Shown piece by piece: positions 1 through 6,748 of a stretch of DNA of 8,105 bases. Origin of the DNA: Halobacteriovoraceae bacterium (GTDB taxonomy: Bacteria > Bdellovibrionota > Bacteriovoracia > Bacteriovoracales > Bacteriovoracaceae); NCBI GenBank assembly GCA_018663815.1, contig JABJPQ010000282.1, positions 1 through 8,105 of the forward strand, written 5' to 3'. The notes beneath the pieces are model-generated. The model was not told where the DNA came from, did not search any database, and saw only the letters and a list, made by a program, of their open reading frames with translations. The position numbers and the translations under genes are program-made. Every line of letters starts with the position of its first letter. Position 1 is the first letter of the stretch.

Positions 1-3000
1 AAACTTATTTGCAATGAAATTATTGGGGGCACATTCAAAATCAGAAAAGCACTTTGCACCTGGTGCTCTTAAACAGGAGTTTTGATTATAACCTAAAGCT
101 GTTATTAATGCTGTCGAATCATTAATCATATTGGAGCTTGCGAGGCTAGGAAGTCTTAAAGAGTTTGTAGATAAATTATTTCTAATCGCAAAAGGTTTAT
201 GATCTGGTGAATTCAAATTGATATCCTGTAGGTGTGTATAATTTCCATCATCACCAGTAGCGGGACAAGCGGCAAAATAGTTTTCATTAAAACTTGTGGT
301 CTCACTGCGAGTTAAACCTATATTTGTCGTCTTATCTGCATTACGTGTAGTGGTATTAAAGTAATTTCCTTGTTCCAGCGAAGAAATGTTTTGGATATCT
401 TTACCTGGGATACAAACCGCATTAATATTATTTTGGCTTAATTGAAGTCTTACATCAGTCGGTACAGTTTGGTTTCCATGATATTCATATGGACGTCCTA
501 GATTTCTTGCTGCCAGGCCAAAGGTGTCTGTCTTATTAATAATAAAACTTTGAATGTTTTGATTTGCAGGGCTGTCAGCATACCTTGTAATTTTTGTATT
601 AAATAATGATTGGTTTGTGTCTGCGCAAAAAGAGTTATTGGAACAAGTGTGTAAAGATGGTGTTGTTGTGTTGGTATAGGAATTTGTCGTGGTGACGTTA
701 AAATTTCTGGTAGCACAAGCAGCTCCAACTCCTCTATAAACACAGCGTTTGCTTTGGCCATTTGATCCACCAACAAGACCGAGTAGGCTCTTGGTTAAGC
801 TTCCACTAACTTCATTTCCATTGGTATCAAAAATTGGCCATGGTGTTTGTAATTCAGAGACATTGGAACATGTATAATCATAGCCAAGTTGTGCAATACA
901 GTCTTCATCTTTACTACAAAAATGTGCTCTTTGGCATTGAGCACCGTCATTATCTGTATCGTGCAATACTAAGGATCCAGCATTAAGAATGGCATTGATT
1001 TCATTTATTGTTATCGTGAAAGTATTGTTGATTGTAAGGTCAGCATAATAAGCGTTTACTGCGAGGTACAATTTGTTTGAATCAGCCTTTATTTTTCTTT
1101 GATTACCAATAGCGAACCACTTTATCCCATCAAATGAACCTATAACAGAGCCATAATCAAAACCATACCAATCTTTATTGTACCCATTTGCAAATAAAAA
1201 ATGTTGAGCAGCAAGTCTATTTCTTCTTTGAGTCGTCACATTTGAATTGGAAATATGGGTCCAAGGAATCATCGAGGCAGGAACGAAACATGCTCTACCA
1301 AAGCGTAGATCATCTGCGCGGTAGTCACTAAGATTTGTTCTGCGACGGCACTCAACGAGGTCGGGGAGATACCCGCCTCCTTTATATTTAAAGTTTGTAG
1401 GGAAAATCTTTTGCATGCTAGAAAAGTAATCTACACCACAACTTAAGCAAGACGAAAAAGCACCCGCATCAACAAAGAGGTCATATGATTTTCCTTTATC
1501 TACTTGAATAACTTTTGGTGGTAGAGGAGAAGATGCATTAAGGTTCATCGTGCCATATATTTCATTAAACCCAATGTGCTGGCTAATATTATTTGGTTTT
1601 AGATTATGTCCATCGGTATACTCAAATTTTGTTCCTTCCTGTGGTAATTCAGAAGCACTATCACCTAAGTCATAATTGACACCATTTGAATCATAAAACT
1701 TATGAGGTACAGTCTTTGCACTTAAATAAACTGTTTTCTGTAAAGGTGTATCTGGTACATCTACTGTGGGATATATGCAAACATAACTAGTGACTTTGTC
1801 TACACCATTTATTTGAGTTGTTTGAGGTTTTAACGAACAGGGTTCTTTGTTGGGATCACAAGCACAGTGGCCATTGATTTTATCTTGAGCCTGTGATTGA
1901 GAGTTGAGTAGCTGGCTTACGTTTGTGCTCACAAAGTAAGTTATCTTTATTTCCTGGTTATCATAAATCGGGTATTGCGTTGAATGGAAAATGATATTAT
2001 TACCACTTAAGCTCCATGTTTGAGTATCTTGAGGAACAGGACTTCCTCCGACAGAGACTATGACATTAAAAGATGTGTCAGCATAACTTGGAATTGCAAA
2101 TGTATGATTTCCAGATGCATGATCACTTGAACGAGCGGGTATTGAACTTTGGCCTTGTTTATAATACTTCTTACAACGAGCTAGATTTGATCCCAGTTTT
2201 TCACAGGTTCCATCCACACGGTAGTAAAGAGTGAGGATATCGTTAAGAGAGTTCGCCGTTAAAGTTTTTTGAATGGTCACGTTTTGTGCGTTGGTAGAGT
2301 CATCATTTGAAACACCAAGTACTGCCGATGTACTTAGAGCAATTTCAGAATCAGTGCTCAAAAGCTTCTCTTTATATAGAGTTTCTCCACCATAATTTAT
2401 TTGTACAATATTATTGCCTGTGACAGGGGTAATACTTTTAAATGTTAAATCATCTGGCTCGCTTGAGAAAGCATAAGGAGCTGAGGTCATTAGAGTTGAT
2501 GCATTTTGAAACTCTTTGGCACAAATTGAAAACTCATCAATCACTGGTGTTGTACAATTATAGAGATTCTCTAACTCTGTAAAAAGATTATTGGCTTGTT
2601 GGTAAGGATCAATTGTATCAGAAGGAGTATTGTCAACATTTGTTGGGACCAGGCTTGGGCAAACATAAAAGACTTCGGTATAGTTTTTTATAAGCTCTGG
2701 GCGTGCTGAAATAATCTGCAAGGCGATGTTGTATTTATCACTCGTGGTATCAACTTCAGAGCGAACTTGGCCATGATTGACACATTGGCCAGCGAGGCAA
2801 CAATTAAAGTTTAGAGAAGTACAATTTGAGTTTTGCGTACAAATTGTAGGTGTTTGGGTACTAGTGCTGCCAATATCGGGCATGATATTCAAGTAGAGAT
2901 GATTTATGGCCAGCTTAGTTTCTTCTGTCCCTGTTGGTGTGAAAAGTCTTAAACTTGCTGAGGTTAGATTTGTGCTACAGCTTGGACAAACATCTTTCAT

Positions 3001-3540
3001 GTTAAAAGAAAGAGTCGTAGTCGCTCCATAGATTGATTTTAATTGATTAACTAAGCTTACAGTAAGACACTCACCTTGGTTAATAACCTCATCGTTAGGG
3101 GCCATTTGTAAAAAGTACTCTTTTCGCTTGAGATCAGAATTATAGTAGGATCTTATTCTTGCGGAGATAATATAGGTGCTTTTTGCTGATGCGCCAATTG
3201 CGCCAGGAAAGTTTGCAACCATACAGTAATTTGTGACAGAGCTAATAGAGTTTTCTTCAAAGTAAGTGATTATATCATTACCTCTTAATAAAAACGTATC
3301 TGTATAACCTGAAAAGAGGCTTAGGGTTGAAGATGATTTAAGAGATCCAACCTGTAGGAAATTGGTATTTTCACTTAGTTGTAATTTTGTATCTGTTGTG
3401 ATGGTTGAATCTGTTCCTGTTGTTTGATTAATGTTTGTACTGGGTACCTGTCTGATTTCTTGTTCAGGCAGGCAGGCCGTAAGTATGAGGCTTACGGTAG
3501 CAGCGATTAGTAAATGGGAAAAACTTTTGATCCATTTCAT
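1..3540 (-). CDS. Giant Cys-rich surface lipoprotein, 3' end beyond the window
   Basis: The reading frame is open for 1180 codons from ATG at 3540 to the left edge, with no stop codon in any line, so the gene is partial at its C-terminus. The N-terminus is a lipoprotein signal: basic start (MKWIK), hydrophobic core, lipobox LTAC with C23 as the lipidated residue. L24 follows instead of Asp, which would favour outer-membrane sorting under the E. coli rule. The rest is Ser/Thr/Asn-rich and looks beta-rich. Visible modules: a Cys knot at about 234-253 (C234, C240, C247, C248, C253); a beta-sandwich-like segment at about 480-537; a PA-IL/LecA-like segment around 797-845; a DTDNDG acidic loop at 861-866 followed by C869, C875, C881, C891; and further Cys clusters towards the left edge. 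A weak AAAGGA ribosome site lies about 15 bases upstream. Function is unknown; surface binding or adhesion is an inference. Confidence is high for the gene, low for any role. Confidence 0.9.
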   Translation of the reverse strand, partial: MKWIKSFSHLLIAATVSLILTACLPEQEIRQVPSTNINQTTGTDSTITTDTKLQLSENTNFLQVGSLKSSSTLSLFSGYTDTFLLRGNDIITYFEENSISSVTNYCMVANFPGAIGASAKSTYIISARIRSYYNSDLKRKEYFLQMAPNDEVINQGECLTVSLVNQLKSIYGATTTLSFNMKDVCPSCSTNLTSASLRLFTPTGTEETKLAINHLYLNIMPDIGSTSTQTPTICTQNSNCTSLNFNCCLAGQCVNHGQVRSEVDTTSDKYNIALQIISARPELIKNYTEVFYVCPSLVPTNVDNTPSDTIDPYQQANNLFTELENLYNCTTPVIDEFSICAKEFQNASTLMTSAPYAFSSEPDDLTFKSITPVTGNNIVQINYGGETLYKEKLLSTDSEIALSTSAVLGVSNDDSTNAQNVTIQKTLTANSLNDILTLYYRVDGTCEKLGSNLARCKKYYKQGQSSIPARSSDHASGNHTFAIPSYADTSFNVIVSVGGSPVPQDTQTWSLSGNNIIFHSTQYPIYDNQEIKITYFVSTNVSQLLNSQSQAQDKINGHCACDPNKEPCSLKPQTTQINGVDKVTSYVCIYPTVDVPDTPLQKTVYLSAKTVPHKFYDSNGVNYDLGDSASELPQEGTKFEYTDGHNLKPNNISQHIGFNEIYGTMNLNASSPLPPKVIQVDKGKSYDLFVDAGAFSSCLSCGVDYFSSMQKIFPTNFKYKGGGYLPDLVECRRRTNLSDYRADDLRFGRACFVPASMIPWTHISNSNVTTQRRNRLAAQHFLFANGYNKDWYGFDYGSVIGSFDGIKWFAIGNQRKIKADSNKLYLAVNAYYADLTINNTFTITINEINAILNAGSLVLHDTDNDGAQCQRAHFCSKDEDCIAQLGYDYTCSNVSELQTPWPIFDTNGNEVSGSLTKSLLGLVGGSNGQSKRCVYRGVGAACATRNFNVTTTNSYTNTTTPSLHTCSNNSFCADTNQSLFNTKITRYADSPANQNIQSFIINKTDTFGLAARNLGRPYEYHGNQTVPTDVRLQLSQNNINAVCIPGKDIQNISSLEQGNYFNTTTRNADKTTNIGLTRSETTSFNENYFAACPATGDDGNYTHLQDINLNSPDHKPFAIRNNLSTNSLRLPSLASSNMINDSTALITALGYNQNSCLRAPGAKCFSDFECAPNNFIANKF
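1018..1152 (-). other. PA-IL/LecA-like galactose-binding-fold segment inside the giant lipoprotein
   Basis: Residues about 797-845 read GSVIGSFDG, then WFAIG, then KLYLAVNAYYAD, then NNTFTITI. In PA-IL (LecA)-type domains I recall the same order: a G-A/S-L/V-I/V strand, an IG strand, an L-x-L-x-x-N strand that supplies calcium ligands, and an N-N-x-(G)-x-F-x-V-x-I closing strand. The resemblance is by eye. The usual N-D pair is N-A here, so calcium and galactose binding cannot be assumed. The preceding stretch (about 755-796, with NRLAAQHFLFANGY and DWYGFDY) may be part of the same fold. If correct, this part of the protein would bind a carbohydrate or another surface ligand. Confidence 0.4.
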
Positions 3541-3757
3541 TAGTAACTTTTCGTATCCTTTTGATTTTATTATTAGTTAATTATCTCATGACCTGATCTC
3601 TTTACTCAGTTACACCAATAAGTCGTTAATATTAGTGGGAAATGGTTGGTATGGGATGAAAAAATTGCCTATAAAAATGGCCATAAAAAGCTTGTAAGTG
3701 AAGTCATCTATAAATCTATTCCTATGGTATACTAGTAGAGAATTTTCGGGAGAGGTT
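3541..3757. promoter_or_regulatory. Divergent intergenic region between lipoprotein and small exported protein
   Basis: This 217-base A+T-rich stretch separates two divergently transcribed genes and must hold both their promoters. On the minus strand the best -10-like hexamer is GATAAT (plus-strand 3580-3585), but no convincing -35 lies 16-18 bases upstream of it. An AAAGGA-like Shine-Dalgarno sequence is near 3556-3561. On the plus strand there is a good extended -10 (listed separately). I see no RNA gene, repeat or further reading frame worth calling in it. Confidence 0.45.
3725..3733 (+). promoter_or_regulatory. Extended -10 promoter for the small exported protein
   Basis: TGG-TATACT matches the extended -10 pattern TGn-TATAAT with one mismatch. 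No good -35 hexamer sits 17 bases upstream (3705-3710 reads CATCTA), as is common for extended -10 promoters. Transcription would start near 3740, giving a short leader that contains the GGGAGAGG ribosome site at 3748-3755. Confidence 0.5.
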
Positions 3758-4036
3758 ATGAAATTATTTTTAGTAAGTCTTTTTATCTTAGGTAGTTTGA
3801 ATGTTTTTGCTCAGACAAAAGCTGAGGTCAAAGCGGCACTTGATCAGATGCAGGCCAGTGGAATGTTTTCGGCAGAACAAATCGCGGCTAGTAAAAAAAT
3901 GTTTAATGATATGGATGATAAAGAATATACTGCACTTATTCAAAAAGCTAAAGAGCAGTCACAAAATCCAGAGGTTCAGAAAAAAGCGCAGGAGCTTTTA
4001 AAAAATTATAATGGGCGGGTGCCGGCGAAAAATTAA
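3758..4036 (+). CDS. Small exported helical protein, 92 aa, function unknown
   Basis: ATG at 3758 is chosen because a strong GGGAGAGG ribosome site (3748-3755) lies just upstream and the protein then begins with a clean signal peptide: MKLF, a hydrophobic core, and a likely cleavage after VFA (residue 18). An in-frame GTG at 3698 would bury this signal and precedes the promoter. The mature part, about 74 residues, is rich in Lys, Gln, Ala and Met and looks fully alpha-helical and amphipathic, with no cysteine. It includes MFSAEQIAASKKMFNDM and a Pro-containing repeat-like end (NPEVQKKAQELLKN) that loosely recalls STI1-type helical modules; that resemblance is not strong enough for a family call. 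A periplasmic location is inferred. It stands 51 bases before the arsenic operon, but the operon has its own promoter, so a functional link is unproven. I see no terminator after it. Confidence 0.8.
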   Translation: MKLFLVSLFILGSLNVFAQTKAEVKAALDQMQASGMFSAEQIAASKKMFNDMDDKEYTALIQKAKEQSQNPEVQKKAQELLKNYNGRVPAKN

Positions 4037-4049
4037 GTGAGTTTCTTTG

Positions 4050-4081
4050 TTGACACCGTACCATAGTACGTAGTTTATAGT
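4050..4081 (+). promoter_or_regulatory. MerR-type promoter of the ars operon
   Basis: A perfect -35 box TTGACA (4050-4055) is followed by -10 TTATAG (4075-4080, 19-base spacer) or the better TATAGT (4076-4081, 20-base spacer). A 19-20 base spacer instead of 17 is the hallmark of MerR-activated promoters, which the activated regulator underwinds so that polymerase can open them. The transcription start would fall at 4087-4088, on the merR start codon. The promoter reads into merR itself, so the regulator would be autoregulated and would drive all four operon genes. Confidence 0.85.
4057..4070 (+). promoter_or_regulatory. mer-like operator dyad CGTAC-N4-GTACG
   Basis: The inverted repeat CGTAC-CATA-GTACG lies between the -35 and -10 boxes, starting one base after the TTGACA-C junction. 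From memory, the Tn501/Tn21 mer operator has CCGTAC-ATGA-GTACGG at the same position after TTGACT, so the half-sites, four-base gap and placement agree almost base for base. A third GTAC at 4080-4083 forms a second, weaker pairing (AGTAC 4065-4069 with GTACT 4080-4084). This is the expected binding site for the MerR-family protein encoded immediately downstream. Confidence 0.85.
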
Positions 4082-4087
4082 ACTTCT

Positions 4088-4495
4088 ATGAAAGAACGAC
4101 TTACCATTGGAAAACTGGCAAATCATGCATGTGTAAATACTGAAACAATAAGGTTTTATGAACGCAAAGGTCTTTTAGCTCAACCTAAGAAACAGGGCAC
4201 ATATCGGTATTATCCCCATGAGTATATTACGAGAATAAAGTTTGTTAAAAGATCTCAAGAACTGGGCTTTACACTTAAAGAAGCTTTTGATCTGCTTAAA
4301 TTAAAAATAAAAAACCAATCCAAATGCAGTGATGTCCTCGTACAGACTGATAAAAAAATTCTTGAAATTGATGCAAAAATTAAGGACTTAAAAAAAATGA
4401 AAAAGTCCTTAGTAGCTCTTGCTAATTGCTGTGAAGATACAAGCATTCCATTGAGTGATTGTCCTATTTTAGAATGTTTTATGGATAAAAAATAA
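4088..4495 (+). CDS. MerR-family thiol-metal-responsive regulator of the ars operon
   Basis: This 135-residue protein has the MerR layout: a winged helix-turn-helix at residues about 5-75 (LTIGKLAN, TIRFYERKGLL, YRYY, RIKFVKRSQELGFTL), a dimerisation coiled coil at about 80-112, and a short metal loop. The three Hg(II) ligands of Tn501 MerR (C82, C117, C126) align with C80, C115 and C125, and C114 and C130 are extra nearby thiols. The protein is therefore closest to mercury MerR, not to copper (CueR) or zinc (ZntR) sensors. It is the first gene of an operon for arsenic resistance with no ArsR and no merA or merT in view, so its inducer could be As(III), Hg(II) or both. ATG 4088 gives the usual distance to LTIG; there is no Shine-Dalgarno sequence because the promoter runs into the start codon, suggesting leaderless translation. 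The stop is 12 bases before arsC. Confidence 0.9.
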   Translation: MKERLTIGKLANHACVNTETIRFYERKGLLAQPKKQGTYRYYPHEYITRIKFVKRSQELGFTLKEAFDLLKLKIKNQSKCSDVLVQTDKKILEIDAKIKDLKKMKKSLVALANCCEDTSIPLSDCPILECFMDKK

Positions 4496-4507
4496 TTGAA
4501 GGATGAA

Positions 4508-4939
4508 ATGAAAAATGTCTTGTTTTTATGTACTGGGAATTCATGTCGTTCTCAAATGGCACATGGATGGGCAAAATATTTATTAGGCGATAAGTTTAAT
4601 TTTTATTCAGCAGGAACTAATAAGCATGGCATGAATCAAAGGGCCGTGCAGGTAATGGATGAGTCAGGAGTTGATATATCAAAGCATGAGTCAAATACAA
4701 TTGATGAACTTCCAGTCAGGCATATGGATTTTGTTTTTACAGTATGTGCTGATGCTCATCAGAATTGTCCATACTTTCCTGGAGGCAAAATTATTCACAT
4801 CGGCTTTGATGACCCACCTCGCATGACGGCACATATGGATGATGAAGAACAAATTCTTAACGTGTATCGACTTGTAAGAGATGAAATAAAAAATGTTATA
4901 AAAGATTTAGAAACATATATGTCAGATAAACATGAATAA
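4508..4939 (+). CDS. arsC: Arsenate reductase, thioredoxin-coupled low-molecular-weight phosphatase type
   Basis: A cytoplasmic enzyme that reduces arsenate to arsenite so the ACR3 pump can export it. The 143-residue protein has the phosphatase-fold loop CTGNSCR (C8-x5-R14, then S15) at the N-terminus, the redox pair C80 and C87 in TVCADAHQNC, and the general-acid D102-P103 in GFDDPP. The C8/C80/C87 spacing equals C10/C82/C89 of Staphylococcus pI258 ArsC, which places it in the thioredoxin-recycled class rather than the glutaredoxin-type R773 class or the two-Cys protein phosphatases. ATG 4508 is preferred because GAAGGA sits four bases upstream and MKNVLFLCTGNS is the standard family start; the in-frame TTG at 4496 would only add four residues. 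It is second in the operon, 13 bases before acr3. Confidence 0.95.
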   Translation: MKNVLFLCTGNSCRSQMAHGWAKYLLGDKFNFYSAGTNKHGMNQRAVQVMDESGVDISKHESNTIDELPVRHMDFVFTVCADAHQNCPYFPGGKIIHIGFDDPPRMTAHMDDEEQILNVYRLVRDEIKNVIKDLETYMSDKHE

Positions 4940-4952
4940 GGAGTCATTTTAG

Positions 4953-5963
4953 ATGAATTTTTTTGAACGCTACCTAAGTCTTTGGGTTGCTCTTTGTATC
5001 GTTGGTGGAATTTTTCTTGGTAAAATGGTGGGAAGCTCTATTTTGGTTTTAAGTGAAATGAGTATAGCTACCGTGAATATTCCCGTGGCCATATTGGTAT
5101 GGTTAATGATTTTTCCAATGATGGTACAGATTGATTTTAGTTCAATTAAAGATGTTGGACGTAATCCGAAAGGGCTTATATTAACCCTGGTGATTAATTG
5201 GTTAATTAAACCTTTTACGATGGCCTTTTTTGCTTGGGTCTTTTTTGATTATTTATTTACAGCTTATCTCAGTCCTGAACTGGCCAGTGAGTATATTGCA
5301 GGAGCGATCTTATTAGGAGCAGCTCCCTGTACGGCCATGGTCTTTGTTTGGTCGTATCTTACAAAAGGAGATCCTGAGTATACACTCGTGCAGGTTGCAA
5401 TAAATGATCTTGTTTTATTAATTGCCTTCATTCCAATTGTTAAATTTTTATTGGGAGTGACAAATATTTCTATTCCCTATGATGCTTTGATTTCATCTGT
5501 TGTTATCTTTGTGGTGATTCCTCTTTTAGCGGGATACATTTGTAATAAAAGCTTAATTCGCTTATATGGCCAAAAATGGTTTAACGATGTTTTCCTGATT
5601 AAGCTTAAGCCAATTTCAATCTTAGCTCTTTTATCAACACTGGTTTTATTATTTGCTTTTCAAGGTGAAAAAATACTTGCCTCACCATTTAATATTGTTC
5701 TCATTGCGATTCCTTTGACATTACAGACTTATTTTATCTTTTTCATCTCATGGGGGATTGGTAAAAAGTTAAAATTACCACATGCTATTTTATCACCTGG
5801 CTCTATGATTGGAGCGAGTAACTTTTTTGAACTAGCCGTTGCTGTTGCGATCGCTTTATTTGGTCTAAATTCGGGAGCGGCTCTTGTTACAGTCGTGGGG
5901 GTTCTGATTGAGGTTCCGGTAATGCTAAGTTTAGTGAAAATTTCAAATAAGTGGAGGTATTAA
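4953..5963 (+). CDS. acr3: ACR3-family arsenite efflux permease
   Basis: An inner-membrane carrier that exports arsenite using the proton gradient. The 336 residues form about ten hydrophobic segments, the usual size and topology for ACR3 (also annotated ArsB in older records). Family signatures include [11 protein letters not shown] near residue 53, INWLIKPF near 81, [18 protein letters not shown] with the conserved C126 thought to handle As(III), QVAINDL, then [11 protein letters not shown] (E293) and LIEVPVML (E320) in the last membrane segments. AAGGAG at 4938-4943 overlaps the arsC stop and lies nine bases before ATG 4953. The stop codon TAA shares its last A with the ATG of arsH. No ATPase partner (ArsA) or chaperone (ArsD) is present, as expected for an ACR3 system of this kind. 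Confidence 0.95.
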   Translation: MNFFERYLSLWVALCIVGGIFLGKMVGSSILVLSEMSIATVNIPVAILVWLMIFPMMVQIDFSSIKDVGRNPKGLILTLVINWLIKPFTMAFFAWVFFDYLFTAYLSPELASEYIAGAILLGAAPCTAMVFVWSYLTKGDPEYTLVQVAINDLVLLIAFIPIVKFLLGVTNISIPYDALISSVVIFVVIPLLAGYICNKSLIRLYGQKWFNDVFLIKLKPISILALLSTLVLLFAFQGEKILASPFNIVLIAIPLTLQTYFIFFISWGIGKKLKLPHAILSPGSMIGASNFFELAVAVAIALFGLNSGAALVTVVGVLIEVPVMLSLVKISNKWRY

Positions 5964-6682
5964 TGAATTACTTAGAAGATGAAAAATTTAATTTACAACC
6001 CAAAAACGTAACTCCGAGTCAGCATAAGCCCAAAATACTTCTTCTATATGGCTCTTTACGAGAGAGATCATTTTCAAAGTTATTGGTCCAGGAAGCCGGA
6101 AGAATTTTAGAATTAATGGGAGCCGAGATTAAGTTCTATGATCCTAGTGGACTGCCATTATTTGATAATGGTAAATCAGAAAATCATCCAAAAGTCATTG
6201 AACTACGAGAGTTATCATTGTGGTCTGAAGGACAAGTGTGGTCCTCTCCTGAGTTGCATGGAACAATTTCGGGGGTTATGAAGATGCAAATTGATTGGAT
6301 TCCTCTCACGATGGGATCAGTACGACCTACTCAAGGTAGAACTTTGGCCGTCATGCAGGTTAGTGGAGGCTCACAAAGCTTTAATGCCGTTAATTCACTT
6401 CGTATTTTAGGACGTTGGATGCGCATGCTTACGATTCCTAATCAATCTTCTGTTGCAAAAGCTTATACTGAGTTTAATGAAGACGGTACGATGAAACAGT
6501 CAGCGTTTAGGGAACGAGTTGTTGATGTTATGGAAGAGCTTATGCGTTTTACCTTCTTAACGAGAGATCAAGCTTCTTTTTTAGTTGATAGGTATAGTGA
6601 AAGAAGTGTGGCCAAAAATAAAGTTTTTGACGAAATGGTTAAGTCGGATAAAAAATGTCGTGATAAAGCTGATTGTTGTTAA
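5963..6682 (+). CDS. arsH: ArsH, NADPH-dependent FMN reductase / organoarsenical oxidase
   Basis: ArsH is a cytoplasmic flavodoxin-like flavoprotein; characterised members oxidise trivalent methyl- and aryl-arsenicals to less toxic pentavalent forms and reduce quinones or oxygen. The 239-residue protein shows the FMN-phosphate loop GSLRERSFS (about 35-43), the [21 protein letters not shown] region (about 95-115, one G-x-M-K-x-Q-I-D-W block) and the [20 protein letters not shown] block (about 121-140) typical of ArsH rather than of general FMN reductases. ATG 5963 overlaps the acr3 stop by one base and is served by GGAGG at 5953-5957, so the two are probably translationally coupled; an in-frame GTG at 5951 lies before this ribosome site and is rejected. 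The last eight residues contain three cysteines (C232, C238, C239), an unusual tail. No terminator is obvious after the gene. Confidence 0.95.
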   Translation: MNYLEDEKFNLQPKNVTPSQHKPKILLLYGSLRERSFSKLLVQEAGRILELMGAEIKFYDPSGLPLFDNGKSENHPKVIELRELSLWSEGQVWSSPELHGTISGVMKMQIDWIPLTMGSVRPTQGRTLAVMQVSGGSQSFNAVNSLRILGRWMRMLTIPNQSSVAKAYTEFNEDGTMKQSAFRERVVDVMEELMRFTFLTRDQASFLVDRYSERSVAKNKVFDEMVKSDKKCRDKADCC

Positions 6683-6748
6683 AGAAGTCTTAACACTTAT
6701 GGGTCTGAAATAATTAAAGAAAATCCATAATTTTACGATAAGAACTTA
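6683..6748 (+). promoter_or_regulatory. Short gap between arsH and the receiver-cNMP gene, weak promoter possible
   Basis: This 66-base A+T-rich gap has no strong hairpin followed by a T-run, so the ars transcript may read through. CATAAT at 6726-6731 matches five of six -10 bases, but the -35 position (about 6703-6708) is poor. If used, transcription would start near 6738, with almost no leader before ATG 6749. Whether the next gene has its own promoter cannot be decided by eye. Confidence 0.25.

Noticed and set aside
498..776. 92-residue minus-strand reading frame
   Set aside because: It lies wholly inside the lipoprotein frame on the same strand in another phase, and shows no signal, motif or ribosome site.
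3698..3757. In-frame GTG start that would lengthen the small exported protein by 20 residues
   Set aside because: It lies upstream of the extended -10 promoter, has no good ribosome site, and would place a hydrophilic stretch before an otherwise perfect signal peptide that begins at the well-served ATG 3758.
4016..4034. Possible terminator after the small exported protein (GCCGGC near its stop)
   Set aside because: GCCGGC is a self-palindrome without a loop, sits within coding sequence, and lacks a T-run.
4255..4446. Minus-strand reading frame opposite merR
   Set aside because: It is antisense to the MerR coiled coil and metal loop, with no supporting features.
4496..4507. TTG start for arsC, four residues upstream
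   Set aside because: The GAAGGA ribosome site overlaps it, and the ATG at 4508 gives the standard ArsC N-terminus.
5951..5962. GTG start for arsH
   Set aside because: GGAGG at 5953-5957 is placed correctly for ATG 5963, not for this GTG.
4050..6682. Interpretation as a mercury-resistance (mer) operon
   Set aside because: The regulator and operator look mer-like, but all three structural genes are arsenic-specific families and no mercuric reductase or transporter is present.
6680..6705. Possible terminator after arsH (GTTAA...TTAAC and AAGT...ACTT pairings)
   Set aside because: Stems are only four to five A/T-rich pairs and no T-run follows, so it does not meet the pattern of an intrinsic terminator.
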